NCBI GenBank assembly: GCA_944470555.2
Contig: OX104132.1
Location: 11,665,755 to 11,729,754 of the forward strand
Length of the DNA: 64,000 bases
Source: Heterobilharzia americana
Taxonomy: Eukaryota > Platyhelminthes > Trematoda > Strigeidida > Schistosomatidae
Direction of reading: 5' to 3'
Part shown: piece after piece, positions 22,266 through 34,923 of the stretch
Layout of the letters: each line of letters opens with the position of its first letter
How positions within the stretch are numbered: position 1 is the first letter of the stretch
Position numbers and translations under genes: made by a program
The notes under the pieces: model-generated
The model's database searches: none
What the model saw: the letters and a program-made list of their open reading frames with translations, nothing else
Told to the model about the DNA's origin: nothing

Positions 22266-23011
22266 ACGTACAACCTACGAGGAAGACTGACTGGAGCTCT
22301 GATGAAGTTAGTTTAAAGGGAGCTTACACGTAATGGTCATGTGACAGGTTTCTACAGTTGGGTGCTTATCGGTTGGAAGAGAAAATAAATCCTATCTCTT
22401 GGAATGTGCTTCCGAATAATTTGCAGTTCTATCTTCTTAGAAGATGAAATAATTATGATTGAAAATGGATATCTATCATGATTCATAAACTAAAGTAGAA
22501 AACCGAAACGTCCAAGAGATTGCTACAGTTCTTTGTCAGAAATTATAATCTACTTTTCATCTAGATAGCCGACTACTGAGGTGGTGTTGAGACTGTGGCT
22601 GTACAGTGGATAAACTGTTTTATGAGTAGTGGTGTATAGGTTTTCTTTTAAATACATTAACCATTCTATGGTATGCCGATCTATCAGAACCAGATAGCCA
22701 ACCAGGTTGATGTTGTTTGAAAAATCCCAGCTTTTCTGTAGTATTTAGTGATAATCGTCGTGATAGCATTACTAGATACTTGGAAAAGCCACATACATAT
22801 ACTGGGAATATAACTGCAAACCGCCCAGGTTTTTAGATAGTGTTTCAACTGTAAAAAGTTAACTACAAATTTCCAGTAGTGAAATGTAGATCCTAGGGGA
22901 AATGAAATGTTTCACGGAAATTCATTCGTATACGTTGATGGCTGGGTATCTTTTATGCTATTGCTTGATTTTGTCTCTGGTTTTGATGATAGGTGGAAGA
23001 ACAGGGTTTCC

Positions 23012-23180
23012 TGGCGGTTGTCTCCATCCAGCTAACATCTGTCAAAGTTTAGCGGGATCGTGAGTCTTTTAGCCTTGTGGGCAGATTGTAAAATTATCGT
23101 TAGAATTCGGCCATCAAATAGAACCAGACGAGATGAAGTTGGTTACTCTTTGGTGATCAGTCAATGTACCTAGCTCAATC
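23012..23180 (+). mobile_element. Family A SINE, 3' part only
   Basis: It starts within the CCATCCAGCTAACATC block and continues with the conserved tail (GGGATCGTGAGTC and the later GATGAAGTTGGTTACTCT block). The head and ribozyme-like centre are missing. Confidence 0.5.
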
Positions 23181-23195
23181 CTAAAGAAGGTCAGT

Positions 23196-23365
23196 ATAGT
23201 TCTGGTTTGCTTAGTGGTAATGTCTCTGACTGCAGCACTGTGTGTCGTGGCTCAAATCTCAGGCAGTACACCAGTCTCGTAGAAATATCTTGCTGACAAG
23301 TGCCATAAAGCACGAAACCTAGGTGTAGGACTTCCTATCGATTGCCCCCATCCAACTAATAAATT
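23196..23365 (+). mobile_element. Family A SINE with tRNA-like head and damaged hammerhead-like motif
   Basis: The head shows an A-box-like TTAGTGGTAATG and a B-box-like GGCTCAAATCTC. The centre keeps stem II GTGC/GCAC and GAAA (23314-23317). CTGACGA has become CTGACAA (23293-23299) and the cleavage triplet is GTG instead of GTC, so it is predicted inactive. Confidence 0.72.
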
Positions 23366-23800
23366 TCTTCTTTTTTTATCAGGTTAAGTGACCGAATGTT
23401 TGTCACGGCAGTTTGGTTATCCTTATCGTACAGTCTATAATATACTCACTTATGTTGGACAACTTTGATACAACAACAAATTCTGTAATGAGGAAGTGAA
23501 CACTTCACAGTGACATATGAAATCCTCACTTTAAACGCCCGTCATGCATCAGTATACTTTCATACTGCAGCTGCTAGCAGATGGTAACACCGTCAGATCA
23601 GAGCGAAATCATCGCATGTCATTGTAATTGAAACTAAATGTTCACTTGCGGAGTTGTTTGACGTGACCTTGATGATAAGCCATTGGTTATTCAGGCTTCA
23701 TTTAGTTAGATTTGAACTTCAACTATTGGCTTTAGGAAATTATAAAATTGTGTTGAATAATCAACTTTTTGGAAATTCTCTCTCCGAAAGTAGTCTTAAA

Positions 23801-24072
23801 CATGGATAAGCACCAGCTGGAGGACAAATGAAATCCTGAGGCCACTAGACAGCCGTTTCTGCATTCCCACAACCACATGGGGGTTGGAATCCAAGAAAGC
23901 CAAGTCTTGTGGCGAGCGCGTTGGCATCCAACCACTTAGTTGATATCCGCTGTGTCACTATCCTCTGGCACAGTTATGGGTGAACACTGCTGAGGAGATC
24001 CATACTATGTCGAAACACCTTTCCACTGTTCCCAGGTTTTCACTTATTCCACAACTGATATCAGTGAGTAAT
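23801..24072. repeat. Family B TIR element, both arms
   Basis: The left arm (CATGG...CACCAGCTGGAGGA, CCACTAGACAGCCGTTTC) and right arm (GCTGAGGAGATCC, CCACTGTTCCCAGGTTTTC, CTGATATCAG) are imperfect inverted copies. About 100 bases lie between them. Confidence 0.65.
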
Positions 24073-26679
24073 TAAGACTACCCTCATGTGAATAAAATCA
24101 TTATTTACAACTGTAATCTTTTTCTGGTTAACCCCCCCCTCCTAGAAATTATGATAATCCTCAACAGATTGTGTATTTGAGACACTGGAAGGTTTTCTAA
24201 AGAGGTGTCAGATGGTTTCCCAGTTGATGATAGGAGTTTTAAGTCAGATTTATGTATCCTTCATTGCAAACACAGAACTTCAGTGAGTTATATAAGGGGT
24301 ACTGTTGTCAGTTAGTACTGTCGGTGAAATTTAACCACATAGATCATCGAAGTCATATTTGAAAAGGTTAGCGCAGGGATAGGGAGGAGGATAGGCTCTT
24401 CAATTCCTGATGTATGATGGCCAGGGTTTATTTGGCATTCATTTTAACGATAAGCAATTCAGTGCTCACTAGATTAATTTTCAAAATTTCTAGTGAGATA
24501 ATATTGCATGTCGAGTCAACCTAGATGTGCCTAAAGCCAGCCATTTATTGATGACATGAGATGACGGTTATGCTATAGAAACTAGAACGACTGAATTTCA
24601 GCTCAAATGGTTAGAGTAATGAGCTCACTGTGATAGTTCTGAGTTCAATGCCTCATAGAGTAATCAGTGCGTATTTCTGTGGAGTTCCTAACTAGAAGGA
24701 AATATCTTCTTAGTACCAACAGCTTTTTTAAAAATGTTTCTCAAATCGATTTAGAATTTTAATGAATAATAAAACCATAAGTTTGTAACAAAATAAAATT
24801 GTATTCAAATGAACGGATAAATGATTGAAATATATTTGTCTGTCTGATTTATTTTATACTGAAATCAGATGAATTGTTTACAATGTTGAAAATTGTTTTA
24901 TAATAATATGAGAAGTCTTTCAATGTATGCATAGAATAATTTCATTCAAACATTGTATTCGCTTAGTGCTCAACAAAAATGTTTGTGTACATGTTGATTA
25001 CATGTGTACGTCTGTATGATTGTTTTGCTATTGATAAATTGTAATCAATATACTTTTAAATGGTGATAAATCATTTACTGATCGGTGAGCTGTCAGTAGT
25101 CTCGTAGAAAACGCAATGCCTTGACTAAAATATCCCTTAAAATGCACACTCATGTTGTTATGGCAACAGATTAGCAAGTATTATAGTTTGATTCACATAT
25201 AAAATAATAGGGGTCAACCAACAGGAATCTTTAATCCTAGGTTTCAACAGTGCATGCATACAAGATTTAAGAAACTTATGTTTTTCCGAAGACCTAAACC
25301 TACAATCTTTAATACTAAATTTAGAGACTGCTTCACCAAGCTTGTCACTGGTTGGTAATCGCTTTAAATACCAAATCTGTGGGACTCAGGAATTGGTGAA
25401 GTCTTTTTATCATGTTCTCAGTCGATCCACTGCTCTCTGTGACATAGGTCTACGGTGTAATACATTTTGATATCAGGTTTCCTATACTCTGTAGTTGATT
25501 ACTGAATGACTGATGTTTTCGGGGACGCTTATAAGGAGAGAAAAGTTGCCATGCTTAATACTAAGATAAGTAAGGAAAGATGCGTGAACAAACCAAATGA
25601 TGGTGTGAAAATATTCAAGTAAAGAGTCTTAGAATGCATACGATGTTGAAGAACAATATGTTCCAGTCACAGCCTAGATCTTTCTGCACGGCTGAGGATA
25701 AAGATCAGTAGCTCCATGGATTAGTACTGCGTGTTGGTTGATAAGGTCACCTTTATTCTTTCCTGGTATAAACCTACTTATAGTTCAGCGTGTGTAAAGG
25801 ATGCTTTTCAAATTTTGATTAAATCAGGAAGAAATATTTAAGAAACGCCTCGTGGTTGACTGTTAGACTTGGAGTCGTGTAGTTTATAAGTGACCCCTGT
25901 ATTCCCTACACAAGTCAAATGAAAGGTTGCGGTCAATGTTATGTGTTACACTAAAGGGATCTATGAATATGAAACACGATCACTGTAGCCGGTGAATACA
26001 CATGGGTTAGCCTATTTTGTCACTGAAGTAACTGAAAACATGGAGTGAGCCATATAGAGGTTAGATAAAGAGTGTTACAGCTAGGGATGAAGTGTTTGGG
26101 AACGACTTTGAACTTTATCTACTGAGAAAGTTATGGTGTGTATCGTACTTACCAAGTCACTAGCTATTTTGAGGATGTATACTGGTGAATGTAGGAATAA
26201 GTTGGAATGAATGCCAGGCTGGTGAGCACAAGACCGGCTATCCAAAAATTCTATGGTAATTAGTGTAGACTAGTTAGGATACTTCTAAGAGTTGTTGTGT
26301 TTCGCTAATGTAAACGTTTACTGCCCTTTCCTCTCTTGAGGTTTCCAAAGTCTTCAGATTGTTTATCGTTCATTTTTTGTCGTCTACTTCTTCCACAGAC
26401 TTTCAGCATCACAGCAACGTTTGTATTAGCGATTCTTTTTCTTTCCTTGCACTCTTCTACGTCGTGTTCTGTTAAATAGCCACAGCAATCTGAAACCAAA
26501 GGTACACTTAGTAATCCCTATCTATTTTGGTTTCAAGATGATGTCAATCATTCACAAGGAAGAACTCATTCGGACAGCTAGTCAATGTTATCAATGGACC
26601 TGACATTACGTCTCCACAACTCACTCGTTGGGTTATCGTGACTGGTGAGGTGAACCACTATCTCAAAGTAATAGCCATG
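24073..26679. other. Long unassigned stretch; one tRNA-like SINE head at about 24595-24670
   Basis: The only landmark is a head with AGCTCAAATGGTTAGAG (A-box-like) and GAGTTCAATGCC (B-box-like), not assigned to a family. The 24770-25080 part is very AT-rich and repeat-free. A 64-codon Lys/Arg-rich minus-strand frame at 26305-26499 is not recognised and is likely chance. Confidence 0.35.
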
Positions 26680-27069
26680 ATTTCGGGTTGGTATTTGTCA
26701 TGGACTGACATCATTTGGAGTTACACTGGAAGCCTGAGAACATTGAACATCTGTCTTGTCGTAGTATAGAACTCCTCAGCAGTGTGTACTCATGACCCCG
26801 CCGGGGATCTAACCCAAAACCTTCAGGTACTTACCACAAAGCACTGAGTCAGAGTCAAAGGGTTCACATTCCTACTTCTGTCAGTTCATGATATAGTGTG
26901 ACCCCCCAATGCCATCGTTGAGTAACTGTCCTCATATTCGACTTGGTTGGCCAACTGGTCGTAACTTCTCATTGAAACTTCGGGGTCACCCTTGAAGTTA
27001 GCCACCAACGAGCACTAGATTAATTCATTTTGGAGGTTCGTCAGTCTATGATAAATACCAATTTGAAAT
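26680..27069. repeat. Family B TIR element, short right arm
   Basis: Left end GGTTGGTATTTGTCATGGAC and the inverted right end (27035-27069) match over about 35 bases. The interior carries the tRNA-like head on the minus strand and the conserved ACTTGGTTGGCCAACTGG block. Compared with the 51.5-kb copy, most of the right arm is deleted. Confidence 0.72.
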
Positions 27070-28695
27070 CCATATATAAATCCCCTCAGAACTTCAAACT
27101 GAATTAACCACTCTTGGTGTGGACAATGAAAACTGGACATCTGAGGAATAAGATGAAGACAGACAGAGTGTTTAATAAGGCACAGATTTCAATTACACTT
27201 TGAATACATGAACAATTTTGGCTATTCGGTTGCCTTTAGAGTTGGATGATAAGAGAACAACTGATAGTCAGGCCTGCTTGGTTTAGGTTTTATTCCTACT
27301 GAAATACGTTAGTAATATAAGTCTGTGACCAAAAAATTAAGTAATCTGAATGAATTTTTTCACCTTCACTACTACAGTTAGAAACATTACTAGTAAACTA
27401 TTCTGATAGTAAGTTGCCTAAGGCTTACGTGGACTCATTATTCACTGGACAGTAATCAATATCATGTCGTACAAACCTCGACAATCTTTATTCAGTCTTG
27501 ACTAAAAACTGTTATTCAAAACATTAGTTCATCTTTCTTCAAATTCCTAGTTGGCGAATCAATAATGAATCAACTACTTTGTTCTTTTATTGAAGTTATG
27601 AAGCAAACACTTCTATCCATGCTGAATGTGTTTATAAACCACTTACTACGTATTTATTATCTGTACTTATTTGAAAATATGACCAGTATTCTTATGTAGA
27701 GTTCAATATCACTAGCATACTGTGAGTGAATCAGTCGGAAATAGTGGGCGAAGCATTGGAAATGTGCTTTGTTGCAGATTATGACTTATCTCTAGAACAT
27801 GTTAAAACAAAATAACGAGACTTTAACTTATTAGATAAGGATTAATGGACTTGCATGAAACCTGGTAGTACTGAGCTTCATCATCTGAGGACCAGTGAAT
27901 CTACAGCCGAGAAGAGTACCATAATATATTTCCAGGGTTCTTTAGTTTACTAGAAGTCAATGTCTAGTGCAAGTCAGTGATGAAAACTGACTTGCATAAT
28001 TTTTTGAGACCGACCCTCTTCTTGAATAATGCGAAAATTTCTGGTTGTTTGGAAGTATTGATTCACTGTATTTGCTCTAGAATCTATACTAGTCTTCTGA
28101 GTAGTGATAAACCTCTTCTGTCGTACAATTTGCATTTAAGAAGACAAGTTATCCCTGATTCCCTAGTTTTAATGGGTAAAACTCTTAAAAATCACATGCA
28201 GAATGCGTCTCCTGTCACCAACTAGCCGATAAGATTACACCTTGCCTATAGGGTACAATTATAGATTCCTCCTTAATTACATCATATCAACTCCGAAATA
28301 ACTGCGGTTGTTAATGACGCATAAATCATGAACTTGGTTACAGTCAGTACTCCATTCACTCTCTTATTCTCCTTCTGTTGATGATCACCTGCAACTAAAC
28401 AACTCAGGGGCGAAAGGATTGATAGTCGGTACTTTCAACCATTGGTATATCAACTTTAAACTGGTATCAAAAGTAATTCATTAACCATTCTAACACTTTC
28501 ATCACTGATAAATGCGTCAAATAAGAGAATAACCCATTATTACAGCTCACTAGGAATTTTTTGTGGAATTAATGCTCCATATTGAACGACCTCTAATGGC
28601 GCTTTGGGTCTTGAGATCAATTAGCTTGGTTATTATTAAGTAATCACAGTGAAGTTAACAGTCTGTTATAGGAAAATATGCTTTCTGTGAACGAA
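27070..28695. other. Non-coding, nothing recognised
   Basis: No supported gene; an 82-codon plus-strand frame at 27977-28225 has no recognisable features. Confidence 0.3.
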
Positions 28696-28860
28696 AAACA
28701 GTCAGTTCTTCGACGAATTCAGTTTAACAAAAAACAAAATCAAAGTTCTAATCTATACATTCAGTACTGATGATCTCAAAAAACCACTTCATATCATCTT
28801 GTCCGAGATATGTTTTCTTTGTCCAGATTGAGTTATTCTTTGAGCTTAGGTTTTTGTTGG
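28696..28860 (+). repeat. Direct repeat, left copy (LTR-like)
   Basis: About 165 bases whose blocks recur in the same order and orientation at 29638-29805: GAAAAACAGTCAGTT, TCAACGAA-like, TCTCAAAAAACCAC, TTGTCCGAG, GTTTTCTTTG, AGGTTTTTGTTG. Divergence is roughly a quarter by eye. Confidence 0.55.
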
Positions 28861-29637
28861 GAAGCGGTTCAGTGTTGTGCTAGAAGTCGTCATCAGTGCA
28901 TCATAGCTTCACAAAGAAGTTAAGTTGTTGGTTTTGTATGGTTATTTATACCATGTTATATTGTGTGGGTGTAATTTGATGATCGTTTGATGACTGCATG
29001 AGCGTATACTGAAACTGATTAGTCAGTTTTCTCAGAGGGTTGTGACAGGTTGATATTTTTTATTTGTTTATAGTACGCTGGGACCGCTTCTATGTGATTG
29101 GTTCACTGTTCTTGTATGAATGAATTGATAAAGGTCAACTTGTTCTGATCGGTTAACTTATATGTACTGAAGTGGGATCCTTTACTCTGATTGGTTGGTT
29201 TACTTCAGCTGGATGAGTGTCCTTATCTACTGCTTGCCGGTAGGATTTTACTGAAGAAGGGGAGTTGTTTTTGTATTAATTACTTAAGTAGAAGAGCTTA
29301 GTGAGTTCTATATGAGTGATTTTAATCTAATTTTTTTGATCGACTGATTACTGTAACGGATTTGTTTCAAATAAGCTCTTATATTGCGTCTAAGTAGGTG
29401 GCAATTTATTATCAATTTGCTTCAGTCCTATGCCTTCAAGATTTCTTAGGACGCCTTTGAGTTTTGCACATTCAGGTATTTTAAAGTTGTTGTAGTCGAA
29501 CTTGTGGTTGTAGTTGTCACAATATGTTGGGGTGAAACACCTCATATAATGAAACTTGAAAGCCAGTTTGTGGTTATGTAGACGTTACAACAGTGGTCTA
29601 CCTGACTGTCTAATGGACTATATACAAATCTGACTGC
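28861..29637. other. Segment enclosed by the direct repeats
   Basis: About 780 bases with no open frame longer than 60 codons and no recognisable retroelement protein. It could be the interior of a short non-autonomous LTR-type or Penelope-type element. Confidence 0.4.
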
Positions 29638-29805
29638 TATGAAAAATGGTCAGTTTCTCAACGAAATCAGATCAACAAATAAATAAAAGTTTTATTTGAG
29701 CCATATAGTATAGACAGTCTAAAAAAACACCTCTCAGTATCTTTTTTAATATTGTCTGAGTCGGGTTTTCTTTGACTAGTTAGGTCATCGTTTGCTGTCA
29801 ATGTT
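29638..29805 (+). repeat. Direct repeat, right copy (LTR-like)
   Basis: Same blocks as 28696-28860: GAAAAATGGTCAGTTTC, CTAAAAAAACACC, TTGTCTGAGTCGG, GTTTTCTTTG, AGGTCATCGTTTGCTG. It is followed by AT-rich sequence. I could not find a target-site duplication. Confidence 0.55.
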
Positions 29806-30059
29806 CGTCAGTGTTATGATAAGAATATAATAGAAAAAGATTTTAAGAAAGAAATACTTTGATATGACCTAATTACTTCAAAAAAATATTGATTGATTTT
29901 TCAACTTCATTTAAAACTTTTATCGATCATTATTTTGTTTGAATGGTCAATTCAATTGCGATTAATAAATAATGATGCTGATTACTACCTACCAATTTCA
30001 TAATTTCATAATTCATTAATTAGAAAGTAGGGAAAAAAGAATGAATGGGAGTGTTTTGC

Positions 30060-31385
30060 CATACCAAGCCATAGTTCTTAAATGCCAGTCTGACTGACTG
30101 ATGAAATCAACATAGAACTTCTCATATAAGTGGATCAGTTCAAGTTGCCACAGTTCACAGCAGTACGCAAAAATAGGTGGATAGAAAAGGCGTGACATCA
30201 CAGTAGATAAAGTTGTGTTAGATGATAAACAATATGAAGATAAAGATTAGTGTTAATATTCAAGCTTTCTGAGATCACAAGGAGTGAATACATCTGTTCC
30301 ACTGTGACCGATTTTCAGCCATTTCACCAAGTGTCTTCGACCCCTGATTCCTCTCGTCTCGGCGAACCCAGGCAGCCAGGCAGTATACATCTCTCCACAC
30401 GGCTGAAGACAAAAGTTAGAGACTTCATGGACTAGTGCCAATCTTTCGTTTGGCCACCCTGAACTGTTTCCCATCTTAATCCAACTTCGTCGAGGTAGAC
30501 GGTGGCTCGGCATGCGCAGTGTATGTCCAAGTCGTCTAAGTTGATTAACGTTCACAACCTCATCAAGTGACTTGCCTGTCTTGCCTAGTACTTTTGATCT
30601 GACCTCAACATTGCCCACTGCGTGATCCTATCACACGTGAGCAATGCTACGAAGACACCTTTGGTGGGAAAATTGTAACTGTTTCATGTCTTCTACTTTT
30701 AACGACCATATCTCACAGCCGTATAACAAGACAGAACTGTCTGCAGTGCAGTATACTTGTCCTTTGATTGATAGCCGGATATCTCGCCGACGTCATAAGT
30801 AACGCAAGTTGGCAAATGCCAAACCAGCCTTTTGTACGGGAGCTGAGATCTCATCAGCAACCAACCTGTTTGGGCTGACACAGCTTCCCAAGTAAGTGAA
30901 GTGGTCGGGACATTGCAATACTTCACTCCCTATCATTCTACTGGGACTCGTTGCGTGCCAGTCCTAGAGCATTATCTTACATTTGACAAGTGTCAAACGC
31001 ATGCCAAACATACACAGATTTCTGCTGAAGGCGTTCAGAAGACCCTGTGTCTTGTCAGCATCTTCACCTAGCAGAACAATATCATATGCATACTCCAAGT
31101 CAAAGAGATTACCTCTAGGGAGTAGGTCAATCCCTATGAAGTCCAAGGTACCTAAGATTATGTCTGTTAGTACGCCTATGTCGAAGTTGGATAGTCAGTT
31201 TGACAGTGGACATCCCTGGCGAACACCACTAGTTTTCATCAGTTCACATGACAAGTCTACATAAGCCCTTACACGGCTGTATGAGTTCGGATCAATTATG
31301 GTTTGTTTTATAAAAAGACTATTATAGTGTATGAAAGAAGAAGTGAACAGCGTTGAAAGTGGATTCATGGTTTTGATCATGAGGC
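30060..31385 (-). mobile_element. Non-LTR retrotransposon relic, RT with mutated catalytic box
   Basis: Minus strand blocks in order: SCELMKTSGVRQGCPLS (31245-31203); LEYAYDIVLLGEDAD around 31100, where the expected YADD is YAYD (31081-31092); FGMRLTLVKCK; a YLGS-region remnant around 30930-30700; and RRLGHTLRMPSHRLPRR, the post-RT C-terminal block, near 30530. A 3' UTR of about 200 bases follows, and it matches the 3' part of the element at 60835-61815. Loss of a catalytic Asp and several frameshifts mark it as dead. Family is RTE- or CR1-like; not resolved. Confidence 0.8.
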
Positions 31386-31400
31386 AAAGTTGTGAACTTC

Positions 31401-31521
31401 GGAGTGACTTTAAAAGCCACCCTAACGACTACTGAAATAACCAATTAGGTTGGCTTTACGGAAAATGCCCTTCCAGCTAAAACATTTTAGCAGTTGCTGG
31501 ACTGGCTTTTATAGCTACTCC
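31401..31521. repeat. Hairpin MITE, family D, cleanest copy
   Basis: Terminal inverted repeats of about 38 bases: GGAGTGACTTTAAAAGCCAC on the left, and on the right the inverse of GGAGTAGCTATAAAAGCCAG. The interior is about 45 bases. No coding capacity. Confidence 0.7.
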
Positions 31522-33267
31522 ATCTTCAACCATCTAACCTAGTGCTTATCATCAGCTGGAGTAGGATTAAGCTGGAAGGAGGATCAGTTTGATGAGACTA
31601 AGTCATGGAACCAGACCACGAAGTCTCTGACTACCAGTCTCAGATAAAATGGATTAGAAGCCCATCTGCTGAAGATGCTCAGAAAGGAAGGAATTGTCAG
31701 TTAGTAACTCGTTAATATGACTCTCGTAGTTCCCGAACCCCAGTAGTTTCAGTCGAAGCAAATGCTCAGATAACAATTCACTTTGAGTCCCCAAATTCTG
31801 AGCTACACATGGAAAAGGTAAAAAGGTCATCAGAAGGCGACGTTGTTGGGTAATGCAGCTATTTCTCAGAAAACTTACTATTTATTTACTGGCCGTATTT
31901 TTGGTATGAAGATTGTTTTATCTTTGCCCATAATTAGATTTATTAAGGATGAATGGTTAACTCGCAAAATCGAATTTCTATTAGTCATCGTACGTTATTT
32001 CATCTCGATAACCATTTCACTGGTACTATAAAGATTATTATGAGTATAATATCTTTTGTTGATCACCCTAGCGAACAACAAACTCCATGGTTCGTAGATC
32101 TTATGTCCTAATCATTAATCTTGGTGACTAGGATAGGGAGTGTAGCATCGTTATCAAAGATCACATTATAGCTGTGCAGCATCTAGCTGAAGTTACTAAT
32201 GATGTCTAACTTTTGACGTTAATCTGCGATAAAACTCCCTGTCATGTTATTTGACTTCATACAAACCACTCAAACAGTCAGTAGCAGATACTAAGGAGGT
32301 GGTCAGTGGTATATACACTTAACTGGAAATCTCAGGGTCATGAGTACAGTTTCACTCGTTTCGCTTCAACCTTGGTAACCACGTATTATCACTTGCATTT
32401 GTCATCTAGCATTCTTGCAGTAGGGCATTATGAGATGTAGTTTGAACCAAACTCGTATATCAGTAATGGCTTAGGATATACAATAATTAGTGATCTGGTG
32501 GCATTTTATCTACTCCAGAACTACGTTTTATTTAGCAGTGATTCAAAATGTATTCGACTAAGCTTATTAGAAACAAATAAAAAGTAGGACATAGGCTTTT
32601 GCAGCATAGGTTAGCTTGCTACAAAGTAATTCCGAGTTTACTTAATGAATTCTGTATATAGTTTGTGTAATAAATGAAGTCTAATTAGCGTCAGAAGTGA
32701 ATACGAAGCTTGAAATATGTCCGAACTAAGAAGATTGATTGCTTCGATTCCCAGATCAGCAACGTAGTTGGAATAAAATCGAACGTAATAAGAAGTTCTG
32801 TGATGTCGATAAATATGGTTTTCCTTGTCTGTAAGCAAACACTAGAAGTGGATTAGAATAACGATAGTCATTTATGAAATATATGCTGAGTTTAAACTAC
32901 TCGTTGTGATGTTTGCACTGCATTACAGTTTGTTTGACACACGATACCAATGAGACGGAGTGAGAGCGAGAGAAAGACTCGAAAAGTCACTACTATGCAT
33001 AATTGTTGAAAAATTAGGAATCTCGGGGATTTACACAGGTAAAATGTTTATCCTTTTTGAGTTGTGCGTCCATTGACAGGTCTTACTACCTACCCTATTA
33101 CATGATCCGGTTGGATAGTGTTCAAAAAATCGACGGTGAGTCAGACTTGATGGCTTGTCATCTACTAGGGCGAACAACATACAATAGGTGAGAAATGTGA
33201 TCCATTGAATAGATTCGATCGGATCAAAAACGGGAAACTGAAAGATGTTACACTAAACTATACTCCT
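31522..33267. other. Non-coding, nothing recognised
   Basis: Short open frames only (up to 66 codons), none recognisable. No member of the listed repeat families was seen. Confidence 0.3.
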
Positions 33268-33430
33268 CAGACGAAGTGTGGCTGTTGTAAATCACTAACC
33301 TAGTCGATAAGGTTACGGTGTTTGAAGCGAAAACGTCTGGGTTTGACTGTCACTAGAAACAATATCACTTACATCCAACTGATGAGCTCTAAATAGGACG
33401 AAACGTCAATCCTAGATTTCACAAGCAGCC
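33268..33430 (+). mobile_element. Sm-alpha-type SINE with near-complete hammerhead
   Basis: CTGATGA (33379-33385), a weak stem II (GCTCT...AGGAC), GAAA (33400-33403) and an ATC triplet before CTAGATTTC. The core is intact, but stem I (ATCCAA against CTAGAT) has two mismatches. Cleavage, if any, should be weak. Confidence 0.78.
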
Positions 33431-33849
33431 TCTATCTGTCATTACTATCAGCTTATAAATAACTTCGTGAATTTCAGAGTTCACTGCTCCATTCTCTGGA
33501 TAACCATTTACTCAGAAAAAGAATTAATGTTTTTCTTATTTTGTCAACGAGAGTTTCATTCATGCGCACACTTCTCAATGGAAACACTCCAGAACAAATC
33601 AGAATCCTTCTTCATGTAAGATAAACAGATGTGACTGAATATACTTATATGCTTACTCGTTAGTAGCTTCTTGTGGAAAAATATTTTTCTTGGTAGCTAA
33701 ATCCAAAAAAAATAACAAGCATACATTCTTCACTTTTTTCATAAGTAAATTTCACTTCTGGGGGTTTATCGTGAAGTATGTGAGGCAGTATATTTGATTT
33801 AACGAGATAGTCACGTGTAACTAATGACATTTATCTAACAAACCGCTTA

Positions 33850-34260
33850 TTGTACTGTGCAATGATCCGCGCTCTAACATCGCCACTCAAAGATCAGCTT
33901 TGTTCACTTAAAGATCCGATAGATCCGACTCAGCGAAATGATTTAATCTATCAGATTCCATGCAATGATTGTGAGATCAAGTACATAGATCAAACTACCT
34001 GGCCGCGATTAGTTAGAATAGCAAAACATAGGAATTTAGCTAATTACAGAATGGCACCCAAATAAGATCAATAATCTAGAAAGAAACCCAGCTATTGCAA
34101 TGCATACATCAACACACAACCATATACCATGGTGTGGGATAAAAATTATTGTACTTAAGTTCAATGTAATTAGGTGGAGAGATTAGTTACTGAACCTTTT
34201 TTCATCGAATCAATACCCAACACATGTAATAGAATGACGCAACACCTATACTACAGATAT
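33850..34260 (+). mobile_element. Penelope-like element GIY-YIG endonuclease fragment (pseudogene)
   Basis: A 71-codon frame from 33850 reads NDLIYQIPCNDCEIKYIDQT at residues 30-49. This matches the start of the Penelope GIY-YIG nuclease, where YIG is expected but YID is present. RIAKHRNLANYRMAPK follows, then in another frame NLERNPAIAMHTSTHNH, the next conserved stretch. No reverse transcriptase lies upstream, so it is a 5'-truncated fragment. Confidence 0.78.
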
Positions 34261-34503
34261 GGGAAATTTTACTACCGATAAAAACAGAGCATAAGAGGTG
34301 ATATGACAATAAAAATCAGATGTTGAAAGTAGTCTGATTACATTGATATGATTATGCGCAATAATGTTTGCTGGAAACGTCATCAAGTAAACAATACTAG
34401 GTGATTGTGTGTTATTAATCAAATAAACACTGCTGACATCGTCACAAGCCTGCCTAATCCAATAAATTACATTGGGGACCTAATTACCACGTCTTCCGTC
34501 TGA

Positions 34504-34923
34504 ATGAAAACATGGTTGCTAAACTGGAAGTGTACATTAAATATCCTACTCAAGTGCAGCTGTCATGAGGTTCTAAACTCGATGCCTAACAACACTAATG
34601 TAATTAATAGAGGGAAATCAGTAAGAATAATTCACAGAAAGATAAAACAACCAACTGAGAGTTTCGCATCAGTCAGCAAGTTTTTATTCCCCGTCAGTGA
34701 TGTCGATTTCTTCCTTTTACATGATTCTTCAACAATAAGAAGTCCTGGAATTCCGGGGAGCTCATATCAAGGGAAATCAGATGTTATAACTGAAAACTTG
34801 TTCTCTGAAAGTTTCACATCGATAAACGTTTTCGACCGGAACAAAAATTGGCTGGCGGACAATTACTACACAGCTGCCATGAGACTAAGCAACCCAACAA
34901 ATCACATTACTTCTAGGACTTAA
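34504..34923 (+). other. Unrecognised 139-codon open frame
   Basis: The frame is open from ATG at 34504 to a stop at 34921-34923 and is one of the longest in the window. The predicted peptide has no signal peptide, membrane segment or motif I recognise. It follows a Penelope GIY-YIG fragment by about 240 bases in the same orientation, so it may be part of a decayed element. A chance frame is equally possible. Confidence 0.25.

Noticed and set aside
28880..28900. Minus-strand CTGATGA next to the left direct repeat, as a possible Penelope-type hammerhead
   Set aside because: No stem II or GAAA partner could be found, although such ribozymes are known in Penelope repeats.
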